Shown here piece after piece: positions 1-7,618 of a DNA stretch of 8,321 bases. The stretch comes from Syntrophaceae bacterium (lineage in GTDB: Bacteria > Desulfobacterota > Syntrophia > Syntrophales > Smithellaceae): positions 1-8,321 of the forward strand of contig DNYQ01000233.1 of assembly GCA_003506745.1 (NCBI GenBank), written 5' to 3'. The position numbers were made by a program, and so were the translations under genes. The notes below the pieces were generated by a model. It saw nothing but the letters and a program-made list of their open reading frames with translations, did not search any database and was not told the DNA's origin. Within the stretch, counting starts at the first letter, position 1. The number at the start of each line of letters is the position of its first letter.

Positions 1-77
1 CCTGTGTTTTCGGGAAGGATCATAAGAGAGGCCCGTGTGGATGTCAAAGCAAATTTTTTTTGCCGGCGAATATATGT

Positions 78-106
78 TTGACTTTTCAGTCTGCCCCATT
101 TAAGTT
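78..106 (+). promoter_or_regulatory. Possible weak sigma70-type promoter upstream of the operon
   Basis: A TTGACT hexamer at 78-83 matches the -35 consensus at five of six positions. The hexamer 17 nt downstream, TAAGTT at 101-106, is a poor -10; an overlapping TTTAAG at 99-104 matches better but at a 15-nt spacing. The surrounding bases 1-150 are AT-rich compared with the genes, and no convincing coding signal crosses them: the three forward frames stop at about 25, 81 and 110. This is the only place in the window with room for an operon promoter, but the match is weak and transcription could equally start further upstream. Confidence 0.25.
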
Positions 107-137
107 TTAAAAGCGGGAAACAAGCTATACGAAAAAC

Positions 138-142
138 AGGGA
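138..142 (+). promoter_or_regulatory. Ribosome binding site of the first ketosynthase gene
   Basis: AGGGA lies 8 nt before a TTG at 151 and 11 nt before the adjacent ATG at 154, so the two possible starts are next to each other. The choice changes the protein by one residue only. ATG 154 is the more common codon, while TTG 151 has the better spacing. Confidence 0.5.
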
Positions 143-150
143 TAAAAAAA

Positions 151-1404
151 TTGATGAATAGTAAAAAGCGAATAGTTATTACGGGGATGGGAACGAAAAA
201 CGCTCTCGGCGGCAACGTCGGTCAATTTGCCGGCGCCTTAAGGGAGGGTGTCTGCGGTATTTCGGAAATCGACCTGTTTGATACCGCTGAATTTCGAACC
301 CACAAAGGCGGTCAGATTAAAAATTTTAATCCCCGCCAGTCGATTCCGGAAATATTTCCCCTTAAAAGGATGTCGCGTGCCGATCAGCTGGCTGTGGCCG
401 CGGCGCTGGAAGCGCTTACCGACGCCGGGCTTTACCCTTTGCCGGAAACCTTGAGGGAAAATACGGGGGTGGCCATCGGCGGCGGATCCGGCGGACTTCT
501 GGGGGCGGAAAGATTTTATGCGGATCTGCTAAGAAAAGGAATGAAACGGTCGAAATTTTCCCGGCTGTCCACTATCTTTTGTGCATCTTCCGCGGACCGG
601 ATCGCATCCAGTTTCGGACTTTCCGGCCCCAAAACCACTTTCATGACGGCATGTTCCGCGGGGGCCACCGCGTTGGGTTACGCCAGGGATTTGATTTTGG
701 ACGGTCAGGCCGACATTATGCTTGCCGGAGGGGTGGAACCGATGTGCCGGCTGACCTACGCCGCCTTCAACGCCCTCAAATCCGTTGATGAAAATGTGTG
801 CCGGCCCTTCGACAAAAGCCGCGCGGGACTTTCCCTGGGTGAGGCGTCGGCCATTCTGGTTCTCGAGCCGCTCACGGCTGCGCTGGCCCGGGGGGCAAAA
901 ATTTACGGTGAGATTCTGGGCTACGGCATCACCTGTGATTCATTTCATATGACGGCGCCGGATGAAAAAGCGTCGGGCGCCGTGCGCTCCATGCAGGCCG
1001 CATTGAAAGACAGTGGATTGGCCGAGGGGGATGTCGATTACATCAACGCCCACGGCACCGCAACACTGGTTAATGACGTGGCCGAGACGAAAGCCATCAA
1101 AGAGGTTTTCGGCAAGCGAGCCTATTTCATTCCGGTGAGCTCCACCAAATCCATGCACGCCCACACGCTTGGCGCGGCCGGCGCGCTGGAAGGGATCGCC
1201 AGTCTGCTGGCTTTAACAAAAGGATTTATCCCGCCGACGATCCATTGGCGGGAGCGCGATTCCGAATGCGATCTGGATTATGTGACGGAGGGGTCGCGGC
1301 AAGCCGACCTGCGTGTGGTTCTTTCCAATTCTTTCGCTTTCGGCGGAAACAACACAACGGTTATTTTCGGCAGATATGAAGGGCGGGGGGCTGTTCATGG
1401 TTGA
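151..1404 (+). CDS. Beta-ketoacyl-ACP synthase (KAS II/FabF-like), catalytically complete ketosynthase
   Basis: Condensing enzyme of the thiolase superfamily that would carry out decarboxylative Claisen condensation of malonyl-ACP with an acyl-ACP in the cytoplasm. At 417 residues from TTG 151 (416 from ATG 154) it has normal KAS II length. The N-terminal RIVITGMG strand is typical. The triad is intact: the nucleophile is Cys168 in TACSAG, with His301 in NAHGTAT and His338 in STKSMHAHTLGAAG, where AH replaces the usual GH; Lys333 is also conserved. The C-terminal NSFAFGGNN loop is present. Its last 8 bases overlap the start of the next gene, a KAS homologue without catalytic residues, which implies translational coupling and a KS:CLF heterodimer as in type II polyketide and aryl polyene systems. 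Housekeeping FabF is the alternative, but the partner and neighbours argue for specialised metabolism. The family call is firm; the substrate is inferred. Confidence 0.93.
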   Translation: MMNSKKRIVITGMGTKNALGGNVGQFAGALREGVCGISEIDLFDTAEFRTHKGGQIKNFNPRQSIPEIFPLKRMSRADQLAVAAALEALTDAGLYPLPETLRENTGVAIGGGSGGLLGAERFYADLLRKGMKRSKFSRLSTIFCASSADRIASSFGLSGPKTTFMTACSAGATALGYARDLILDGQADIMLAGGVEPMCRLTYAAFNALKSVDENVCRPFDKSRAGLSLGEASAILVLEPLTAALARGAKIYGEILGYGITCDSFHMTAPDEKASGAVRSMQAALKDSGLAEGDVDYINAHGTATLVNDVAETKAIKEVFGKRAYFIPVSSTKSMHAHTLGAAGALEGIASLLALTKGFIPPTIHWRERDSECDLDYVTEGSRQADLRVVLSNSFAFGGNNTTVIFGRYEGRGAVHG

Positions 1405-2638
1405 TTTACCGGACAGCCGGCGCATTGTAGTGACCGGCCTGGGGATGGTCACACCGCTGGGCGTGGGCCAAGACGAATTCAGCCGAAGGCTTTTTAAAGG
1501 CGATTGCGCTATTGGCGCCGTGCAGGCGTTTGATCCCGATGCGAACGGGTCGCATCTTGCCGCGGAAGTGCGTGATTTCACGCCGCGCGATTTTATTTCC
1601 GTAAAAAATATCCGGCGCATGGACAGACTGTCGCTTCTGACGAGCGCTTCGGCGCGTCTGGCGCTTTCGGATGCGGGCCTTGCCGTAACGTCTGAAAATC
1701 GTGACCGGATCGGCATTCTTTTGGGGACGGCGTTCGGTGCGACGGATATTACCGTGCAGCTTGCAGGCACCATGCTTGCGGAAGGGCCGTCTTTTGTAAA
1801 TCCCATTCTGGTTCCCAACATGGTGATGAACGCGCCCGCGGGACATGCGTCCATTGAGCTGGGATTTCGCGGGGTCAACACGACCGTTACGCACTTTGCG
1901 GTTTCCGCGGAAACCGCCATCGCTTACGCGGTTTCGGAAATCCGCCGCGGGGCGGCGGACGTGATGCTGGCGGGCGGCGTGGATATTTTGTCCAAATTTT
2001 ATTATGAATCCCTATCGAGATTCCGTGGTCTGTCGCCGGATGACAAAGGCGAAGAAGGCGCCCGTCCTTTTGACAGGGCGCGCAATGGTTATGTGGCCGG
2101 GGAAGGCTGCGGCATCCTTTGCCTGGAGTCTCTGGCGTATGCCCGCAGGCGCGGCGCCGGGATTTACTGCGAGATAAGCGGCGCGGGTCTGGGTTCGTCG
2201 TCCACGCCGCCTACGGCCTGGCCGCGGGATACGGAAGGCATCAAACGGACGTTGGGGCGGGCTCTGCATAACGCCGGGATTGCGCCACCGGATGTTGCGG
2301 CGGTGATGGCGGCGGCTGACGGCGGCAAAATACTGGATGATGTGGAAGCCCTGGCTTACCATGAACTGTTCAGCTTATGCGGGTCCGGACCGCTTGTCAC
2401 ATCCATTAAAGGCGCCGTAGGCGAAAGTTTTTCCGGCGGCGGGATTCGGGCTTGCGCTCTGGCGTTATCTGTGAAAAAAGGATGCCTGCCTCCAACCGTC
2501 GGACTGACCCTGCCGGCCATGCCTTTGAATTTTGTGGCGGGCGAAAAGCGGGAAACGGCCTTGAAGCATGCGGTTCTGGCCGGTATATCCTTTGGCGGAA
2601 CGTATGCGTATTTGGTTTTCAGTCATTGTGAAATTTAA
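1397..2638 (+). CDS. KAS-fold protein lacking the catalytic triad, chain-length-factor-like (KS-beta)
   Basis: 413-residue thiolase-fold protein. It begins RIVVTGLGMVTPLG at residues 9-22 and ends with an ISFGG loop near 397-401, so the fold looks complete. All three catalytic positions are changed when aligned by eye to the gene before it: the Cys is Ala168 (in THFAVSAETA), the first His is Ala306 (in VMAAADGG), and the second His is Glu343 (in IKGAVGESFSGG). The structural Lys338 remains. An intact frame with selective loss of the active site is the hallmark of chain-length factors, which pair with an active KS and shape the chain-length cavity; aryl polyene loci encode such a heterodimer. 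I chose ATG 1397 because the KAS homology starts there and a G-rich run lies about 6 nt upstream; ATG 1376 is an alternative. The start overlaps the previous stop by 8 nt. Substrate and chain length cannot be read from the sequence. Confidence 0.88.
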   Translation: MVDLPDSRRIVVTGLGMVTPLGVGQDEFSRRLFKGDCAIGAVQAFDPDANGSHLAAEVRDFTPRDFISVKNIRRMDRLSLLTSASARLALSDAGLAVTSENRDRIGILLGTAFGATDITVQLAGTMLAEGPSFVNPILVPNMVMNAPAGHASIELGFRGVNTTVTHFAVSAETAIAYAVSEIRRGAADVMLAGGVDILSKFYYESLSRFRGLSPDDKGEEGARPFDRARNGYVAGEGCGILCLESLAYARRRGAGIYCEISGAGLGSSSTPPTAWPRDTEGIKRTLGRALHNAGIAPPDVAAVMAAADGGKILDDVEALAYHELFSLCGSGPLVTSIKGAVGESFSGGGIRACALALSVKKGCLPPTVGLTLPAMPLNFVAGEKRETALKHAVLAGISFGGTYAYLVFSHCEI

Positions 2639-2647
2639 AGAGGGCGT

Positions 2648-3877
2648 ATGAAATTTTTACTGATTTATCCGAAATGGGAAAAGCTGGATCGCCAGACGCA
2701 GTTTATCCTGCCGCCGCACGGGCCGGTGGTGATGGCTGCCGCTTTGCCTCCCGATGTGGAAGTGACGTTTGTCGATGAAAACGTTGATCCGGTCGATTTT
2801 GGCGCGGATGCCGATTTTGTCGGTGTCTCGATGATGCTGACCGCGCAGGTGAAGCGCGGCTGGGCAATCGCCGACGCCTTCCGCGCCAGCGGGATCAAGG
2901 TGATCTGCGGCGGAATTGCCGTGATGCTGCACGCGGAAGAATGCGGCCAACATGCCGACAGCGTCTTTCTGGGAGAGGCCGAAGGCCGGATGGAACAGGT
3001 CTTTGCCGATTTTGAGAAGGGCAGCCTGCAGAAAGTCTATAACTATATGCAGAATTTTCCGCCGATTGAGAGCGTGGGAACGGCCAGGCGCAGCATCTTG
3101 AACCGCGGCCTGTATAATTACCGGGGCGTGCAGATGGTCGATCTGGTGCATGCCTCCCGCGGCTGCCGCTTCAACTGCTATCCATGCGCGGTGCGCTTTC
3201 TGGGCGGCCGGAGCTTCCGCCCCCGCCCCTATGACAAGGTAATCGAGGAAATGGCATCCATCGATAACAACCGCCTGTTCATCGTGGACAACTCGCTTGC
3301 GCAGGACAGGGATTGGGAAATGGAGCTCTTTCGGGAAATGATCCCGATCAAGAAAAAATGGTGCTGCCATCCGATTGAAGACGACGATCAGGTGCTGGAC
3401 CTGGCGGCGCAGGCGGGTGCGTGGTTTGTGTATCAGACCATTTTTGACTCTTCCGACTACATTCGCAACCGGATCAAGCGCTATCATGATCACGGTATCG
3501 CCGTGGAAGGCAGCATTTTGCTGGGCCTGGATTACCACACGGAAGATTACATTAAACGCTGGATGGACTTCCTCCTGGAAATCGAACTGGATATGGCGGA
3601 ATTCACGATTCTGACGCCGTTTGTGCATACGCGCACCTTCGACGATCTGGAGAAAGAAGGCCGGATTTATTCCTACGACTGGAACGACTACACCTGCGGC
3701 AAGGTGGTTTTTCGGCCCAAAATGATGACGCCCGAGAAGCTTCAGGAAATGTATTACTACTGCTGGGACCGGTTCTATGAAGAAGAACCCGCCAATTACA
3801 AAATGTTCAAAATGCTTAAACAAGTCATGGATAAGGAAAGGGCGGACGGCACTTACAAACCGCGCGTTCGCGCCTAG
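2648..3877 (+). CDS. Radical SAM protein with N-terminal B12-binding-like domain
   Basis: 409 residues. Residues 1-125 resemble the Rossmann-like cobalamin-binding domain of BchE-type radical SAM enzymes: a MKFLLIYP strand, VGVSMMLTAQ at about 58-67, VICGGIAVMLHAEE at 85-98 and FLGEAEG at 107-113. The DxHxxG B12 ligand motif is not seen, as is common in this class. The radical SAM cluster motif is CX3CX2C at Cys173, Cys177 and Cys180 (RGCRFNCYPC), which would hold the [4Fe-4S] cluster that cleaves SAM. Family traits near the end include LLGLDYHTED and a PFVHTRTFDDLEKEGRI segment resembling the usual PGTPLY..L..EGRI. The tail after the barrel is short. ATG 2648 follows AGAGGG at 2639-2644. The class includes methylases, cyclases and other C-C or C-H chemistry, so the reaction is unknown. 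Here, between the ketosynthases and the ammonia-lyase, it may tailor an aryl head or chain anaerobically (inference). Confidence 0.9.
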   Translation: MKFLLIYPKWEKLDRQTQFILPPHGPVVMAAALPPDVEVTFVDENVDPVDFGADADFVGVSMMLTAQVKRGWAIADAFRASGIKVICGGIAVMLHAEECGQHADSVFLGEAEGRMEQVFADFEKGSLQKVYNYMQNFPPIESVGTARRSILNRGLYNYRGVQMVDLVHASRGCRFNCYPCAVRFLGGRSFRPRPYDKVIEEMASIDNNRLFIVDNSLAQDRDWEMELFREMIPIKKKWCCHPIEDDDQVLDLAAQAGAWFVYQTIFDSSDYIRNRIKRYHDHGIAVEGSILLGLDYHTEDYIKRWMDFLLEIELDMAEFTILTPFVHTRTFDDLEKEGRIYSYDWNDYTCGKVVFRPKMMTPEKLQEMYYYCWDRFYEEEPANYKMFKMLKQVMDKERADGTYKPRVRA

Positions 3878-3892
3878 CGCCTTGTCCCGGCG

Positions 3893-3899
3893 AAAGGAG
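3893..3899 (+). promoter_or_regulatory. Strong Shine-Dalgarno of the ammonia-lyase gene
   Basis: AAAGGAG is the best ribosome binding site in the window. It ends 11 nt before ATG 3911, inside the 33-nt gap after the radical SAM gene, and supports that ATG as the start of the ammonia-lyase. Confidence 0.6.
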
Positions 3900-3910
3900 A
3901 CGAAAAAACG

Positions 3911-5464
3911 ATGAAAAAAATTGGCAGAAAGGCCGCCCTGGTTATTGACGGCAGCCATGTCAGTTTTGAGGAAATCATTGCCGTCGCCAGAGACGGAATG
4001 CCGGTGGTGATCAGCAAGTCAAAAGAATTTGTCAAACGGATGGGCCAGACACAAAAAGCGCTGATGGACGGGATGCGGAAAGGTGTTGCGATATACGGTG
4101 TCAATACGGGATACGGTAAATCCTGCGGCAACCGGATCAGTATGAAGGTTGCCCTGAAAAACGGCGTTAATATTTTGCGGTTTCACGGCTGCGGCACCGG
4201 CGATCCCATCGGCATTGAAGAAACACGTGCCGCGATGCTTACAAGGATCATCTGCCTGGCGCGCGGATACTCCGGCGTGTCGGTCGGTCTGCTGCAGCAA
4301 ATGGCGGATTTTCTGAATGCGGGCATTACGCCGGTGGTCCCGTGCGAGGGCTCCGTCGGTGCTTCCGGAGATCTGACGCCGATGTCCTATATCGGCGCGG
4401 CGCTGGCCGGCCGGCGTGACGTGTTTTACGATGGTGACATCCTGCCGGCTGCCAGAGCCATGAAAAAAGCCGGATTAAAACCTTACCGGTATCTGCCGAA
4501 AGAACCCCTTTCCATGGTCAATGGAACAACGACCATGACGGGGATTGCCGTCATGGATATCGAGAGAGCCGAAAGAATTCTGGATGCCGCCGTTTTCGCC
4601 ACCGCGCTCAGCGTGCATGCGATGAAGGGCAACGCCCATCATTACCATCCGGTGATTTCGGAGGCGAAGCCGTTTCCCGGCCAGGCCGCTGTCGCCAAAA
4701 AGATCGCCCATCTGCTGCTTTCAAAAGCGTCCGCCCGTCAACTGGAGGACGACGCGCTGGAGACCCTGCAGGACCCCTATTCGCTTCGATGTGCGCCCCA
4801 GGTGCTGGGCGTGTTGGTTGACGCGCTTTTCTGGATTAAAAAATGGGTGGAAATTGAAGCCAACTCTTCCAACGACAACCCGATATTCGATCCCGCCACG
4901 GGGCAGGTTTTGATGGGCGGCAATTTCTACGGCGGCCACATCGCCTTTGCCATGGACGGCCTCAAGACCGCGCTGGCTTCCGCCGCCGACATGTGCGACC
5001 GCCAGATCATGCTGCTGGTCAATCCCAATCTGAATCGCGGCCTGCCGGGCGATCTCGTGCGACAAAACGGGGGACGGGAGGGGCTGCATCACGGCTTCAA
5101 GGCCATGTCGATTGCGTCTTCGGCGCTGGCCGCGGAAGCGCTCAAGGCCACGATGCCCGCCGCGTCTTTTTCGCGATCGACGGAATCGCATAATCAGGAC
5201 AAGGTCAGCATGGGAACGATCGCCGCCCGCGACGCCGAACGCGTCTGCACGCTTACCGAACGGGTGGTTTCCATTCATCTGCTGGCGGCGGCGCAGGCCT
5301 GCGATATCCGCGCCAATGTCAAAGTCCGGCCGCTTTTGGCCCAGGCTCTGCGGAATATCCGGCAGGTCAGCGATCCCGTGATTGAAGACCGGCCACTGGA
5401 TGAAGATATTGAACGGATGTGCGTGGTCATCCGCTACACCGATTTTTTTCAGGGAAAGCTATGA
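3911..5464 (+). CDS. MIO-dependent aromatic amino acid ammonia-lyase (HAL/TAL/PAL family)
   Basis: 517 residues, close to bacterial HutH and TAL length. It would eliminate ammonia from an aromatic amino acid to give a trans-aryl acrylate. The autocatalytic MIO triad Ala151-Ser152-Gly153 sits in GSVGASGDLTP. Other family residues are Tyr62 in IYGVNTGYG, Asn204 in SMVNGTT, YSLRCAPQ with Tyr290 and Arg293, NDNP at 321-324, Glu409 in LAAEALK and HNQDKVSMGT at 427-436. The substrate-selectivity pair, by eye alignment, is Phe91-His92 in ILRFHGCGTG. From known members, HAL has Ser-His there, Rhodobacter TAL His-Leu and PAL Phe-Leu, so this one is mixed and specificity is open. No other hut gene is nearby. 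The neighbours suggest it feeds a ketosynthase pathway with cinnamate, coumarate or urocanate; flexirubin loci use a TAL in this way. Its stop overlaps the thioesterase start (ATGA), so the two are probably co-translated. The family is certain; the substrate is not. Confidence 0.93.
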   Translation: MKKIGRKAALVIDGSHVSFEEIIAVARDGMPVVISKSKEFVKRMGQTQKALMDGMRKGVAIYGVNTGYGKSCGNRISMKVALKNGVNILRFHGCGTGDPIGIEETRAAMLTRIICLARGYSGVSVGLLQQMADFLNAGITPVVPCEGSVGASGDLTPMSYIGAALAGRRDVFYDGDILPAARAMKKAGLKPYRYLPKEPLSMVNGTTTMTGIAVMDIERAERILDAAVFATALSVHAMKGNAHHYHPVISEAKPFPGQAAVAKKIAHLLLSKASARQLEDDALETLQDPYSLRCAPQVLGVLVDALFWIKKWVEIEANSSNDNPIFDPATGQVLMGGNFYGGHIAFAMDGLKTALASAADMCDRQIMLLVNPNLNRGLPGDLVRQNGGREGLHHGFKAMSIASSALAAEALKATMPAASFSRSTESHNQDKVSMGTIAARDAERVCTLTERVVSIHLLAAAQACDIRANVKVRPLLAQALRNIRQVSDPVIEDRPLDEDIERMCVVIRYTDFFQGKL

Positions 5465-5877
5465 GCGCCGACAAAAAAAGTTTCGAAGTGAAAATCAGCG
5501 TGCCGTTTTTCGATCTGGACCCCATGCAGATCGTCTGGCACGGCAATTATCTCAACTATTTCGAGATTGCCCGCGCGGCGCTTTTCGAACATTACGGCGT
5601 CGATCTTTACGCGTATTATGACCGGGAGAAAATTATTTTTCCCATCATCCGGACATCGACCAAACATATCTTTCCGCTCAAACACCGCGATGAAATCATT
5701 GTGAAAGCGACGTTGGCCGACGCCAACATCAAACTGGTCGTGGATTTTGAAATTCGCAGGGCCGCCGACGGAAGCGTCTGTGCGCGCGGGCGCACCGAAC
5801 AGGTTGCCGTGAAAGCGCCGGAAATGGAAACACTGTTCAGTATCCCGCAGGATATCCGGAATTTGTTAGGATTCTAA
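5461..5877 (+). CDS. 4HBT/YbgC-family hotdog acyl-CoA or acyl-ACP thioesterase
   Basis: 138-residue single hotdog-fold protein. The family signature DLDPMQIVWHGNYLNYFE spans residues 18-35; Asp20 aligns with the catalytic Asp of YbgC and 4-hydroxybenzoyl-CoA thioesterase, and His27 and Tyr30 match the conserved H..Y of the motif. The rest has the usual strand pattern (EIIVKATLADANIKLVVDFEI) and a short C-terminus, with no signal peptide or membrane segment, so it should be cytoplasmic. It would hydrolyse an acyl or aryl thioester on CoA or ACP. ATG 5461 is preferred because it overlaps the ammonia-lyase stop as ATGA and AGGG precedes it; an in-frame ATG at 5419 would place 14 unrelated residues before the domain. 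A hotdog thioesterase is a regular part of aryl polyene and flexirubin loci. It ends 1 nt before the kinase-like gene, suggesting hydrolysis followed by acid activation (inference). Confidence 0.9.
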   Translation: MSADKKSFEVKISVPFFDLDPMQIVWHGNYLNYFEIARAALFEHYGVDLYAYYDREKIIFPIIRTSTKHIFPLKHRDEIIVKATLADANIKLVVDFEIRRAADGSVCARGRTEQVAVKAPEMETLFSIPQDIRNLLGF

Positions 5878-5878
5878 A

Positions 5879-7618
5879 ATGGAAGACCTTTTGAAAAAAT
5901 CCTTTGTGACGGGGGTGGAGCGCGTGGCCGCCTGGGCGGATTTGCTGGATGCGATTAACGTGTATCCCGTGGCCGACGGCGACACGGGTCGGAATCTTTC
6001 CATCAGTTTGTCCCCCCTTCGTTTTGCCAATGGCGAAGGAGATAAAGTCGTCCGTCAACTGTTGATGGCTGCGCGCGGCAATTCCGGTAATATCGCGTCA
6101 CAGTTCTTCTCGGCTTTCTATACAGAGTCCTTCCTGAATCTGAAAAAGGCCGTGCGGGAGGGAAAGGACAGAGCATGGAAGGCGGTCAGTGATCCGCGGG
6201 CGGGAACCATGCTTTCCGTTTTTGACGCGCTGGAAGAAATTCTCAGCATACAGGGTTTTACGTCTGATCCAAAAAGTACGGATCGGATCATGTCGCAGCT
6301 TGAGAAGGCGGTGCGCGACACGCGGGAGGCACTGCCGAAATTAAGGGACGCCGGTGTTGTGGATTCAGGCGCCCTGGGTATGTATATTTTTTTCGAGGGA
6401 TTTTTCCAAACGCTTTACGGCCATACTAATTCTTATCGTCCGGTCACGGAGGTTTTCCCGGGTTGCCTGACGATTTCATCCACCTTTAAGGAAACGCTGG
6501 AATCCGGTTATTGTGTGGATTTTGTGGTGAAAGCCGACACCTCTTCAGAAGACCTGGTGAAAATCGCAGGTTCGCAGGAAAGCGCCGTCATTATTCATGA
6601 AGGCGATCTTTACAAGATCCACCTGCATACGGACGACAAGGAGAAGATCAAATCCCGGATGAGCGCGCTGGGTCCCGTGTTGAACTGGGAAGATGATAAC
6701 CTTGCAGCCCAGATCGAGCAATTTTCCAAAGCCCCCGCCGCTTCCGCGCTGCATATCATGACGGATGCCGCCGGGTCGCTTACGCGCGACGATGCAAAAA
6801 AATACGGTTTTACGCTTTTAAACAGTTATCTTAACGTCGGGGAGAAATCGCTGCCCGAGACCTATTGTCATCCCGATGACCTTTATAAGGCCATGAGGGC
6901 GGGGATGAAGGTTTCCACGTCACAGGCCTCCGTTTTTGAAAGACATCAGTTTTACGCAAGTGTGATGGCGCGTTTTGAAAAGGTTTTGTATTTATGCGTC
7001 GGCTCCGTCTTTACGGGCAATTATCAAGTAGCCCTCGATTGGAAAAAAGAGCATGATCCCGAAAACCGCTTTCAGGTGGTGGATACCGGCGCGGCGTCCG
7101 GCAGGCTGGGTGTGATTGTTCTGGCGGCGCTGCAGTATCTTGCGCAGACGAACGACATGGAGAAAACATTCGCCTTTGCGGAAAATGCGGTAAAGACATG
7201 CGAAGAGTATGTTTTTCTGGATAAGTTGCAGTATCTTGCCGCGGGCGGCCGGCTGTCCAAAACCAGCGCTTTTTTCGGCGATATGCTGAAAATGAAACCG
7301 GTTGTTTCGCCGCAGCCGGAAGGCGCTAAAAAAGTGGGCGTCGTCAGAAACCGCCGGGATCAGATCAAAATGGCGCTTTCGAAACTGGCGGCGGCGCTTC
7401 ACAAAGAGTCCCGCGCGCTGATTATGCTTGAATATTCCGACAATGTGGAACAGGTGTCCGCTTTTCGGGAAAAGGTGCGCAGGCTTTATCCTCGGGCGGA
7501 CGTTCGTCTGCAGCCGCTTTCGTTGACCTCCGGCGCGCATATGGGGCCGGGGACCTGGGGGGTGGCTTTTCTGAAAGTGACGAGCGACGAGCAACGAGCA
7601 ACGAGCAACGAGCAATGA
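5879..7618 (+). CDS. DAK/DhaL (FakA-like) kinase fused to a DegV (FakB-like) fatty-acid-binding domain
   Basis: 579 residues. Residues 1-180 are a DhaL/FakA_N kinase domain: NVYPVADGDTGRN (27-39) with metal-binding Asp33 and Asp35, AARGNSGNIASQFF (64-77), PRAGTML (106-112) and DAGVVDSGALG (157-167). Residues 200-275 match the FakA middle domain (SGYCVDFVV, YKIHLHTDD). Residues 290-567 are a DegV/EDD lipid-binding domain: TDAAGSLT (295-302), STSQAS (346-351), VVDTGAASGRLG (400-411), LQYLAAGGRLSK (450-461) and GAHMGPGTWGVAF (552-564). In Staphylococcus, FakA phosphorylates a fatty acid carried by a separate FakB to give acyl-phosphate; here kinase and carrier form one chain, with DegV in the position of the FakA C-terminal domain. 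The 13-residue tail after 566 is written largely by a heptamer repeat and is probably not functional. The role in this operon, activating a fatty or aryl acid, is inferred. Confidence 0.92.
   Translation: MEDLLKKSFVTGVERVAAWADLLDAINVYPVADGDTGRNLSISLSPLRFANGEGDKVVRQLLMAARGNSGNIASQFFSAFYTESFLNLKKAVREGKDRAWKAVSDPRAGTMLSVFDALEEILSIQGFTSDPKSTDRIMSQLEKAVRDTREALPKLRDAGVVDSGALGMYIFFEGFFQTLYGHTNSYRPVTEVFPGCLTISSTFKETLESGYCVDFVVKADTSSEDLVKIAGSQESAVIIHEGDLYKIHLHTDDKEKIKSRMSALGPVLNWEDDNLAAQIEQFSKAPAASALHIMTDAAGSLTRDDAKKYGFTLLNSYLNVGEKSLPETYCHPDDLYKAMRAGMKVSTSQASVFERHQFYASVMARFEKVLYLCVGSVFTGNYQVALDWKKEHDPENRFQVVDTGAASGRLGVIVLAALQYLAQTNDMEKTFAFAENAVKTCEEYVFLDKLQYLAAGGRLSKTSAFFGDMLKMKPVVSPQPEGAKKVGVVRNRRDQIKMALSKLAAALHKESRALIMLEYSDNVEQVSAFREKVRRLYPRADVRLQPLSLTSGAHMGPGTWGVAFLKVTSDEQRATSNEQ

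Noticed and set aside
54..61. Run of eight Ts near the left edge as a terminator of an upstream gene
   Set aside because: I could not find a GC-rich hairpin directly before it.
1..81. Forward frame open from the left edge to TGA 79-81 as the end of an upstream gene
   Set aside because: Only 26 codons with no recognisable motif; it cannot be told from chance.
1213..1920. Minus-strand frame of 235 codons across the KS/CLF junction
   Set aside because: No family motifs, and it is antisense to two well-supported genes.
3878..3892. CGCC...GGCG inverted repeat after the radical SAM stop, as a possible terminator
   Set aside because: Only a 4-bp stem, no T-run, and followed at once by the ammonia-lyase ribosome binding site; read-through is expected.
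2657..3958. Long open frame on the minus strand (433 codons) opposite the radical SAM gene
   Set aside because: It lies antisense to a gene with clear family motifs, its translation is His/Ala/Arg-rich without recognisable motifs, and its openness follows from the codon bias of the + strand gene.
3911..5464. Annotating the ammonia-lyase as HutH of histidine degradation
   Set aside because: No hutU, hutI or hutG neighbour is present, and the selectivity pair is Phe-His rather than the Ser-His of histidine ammonia-lyases; the context is biosynthetic.
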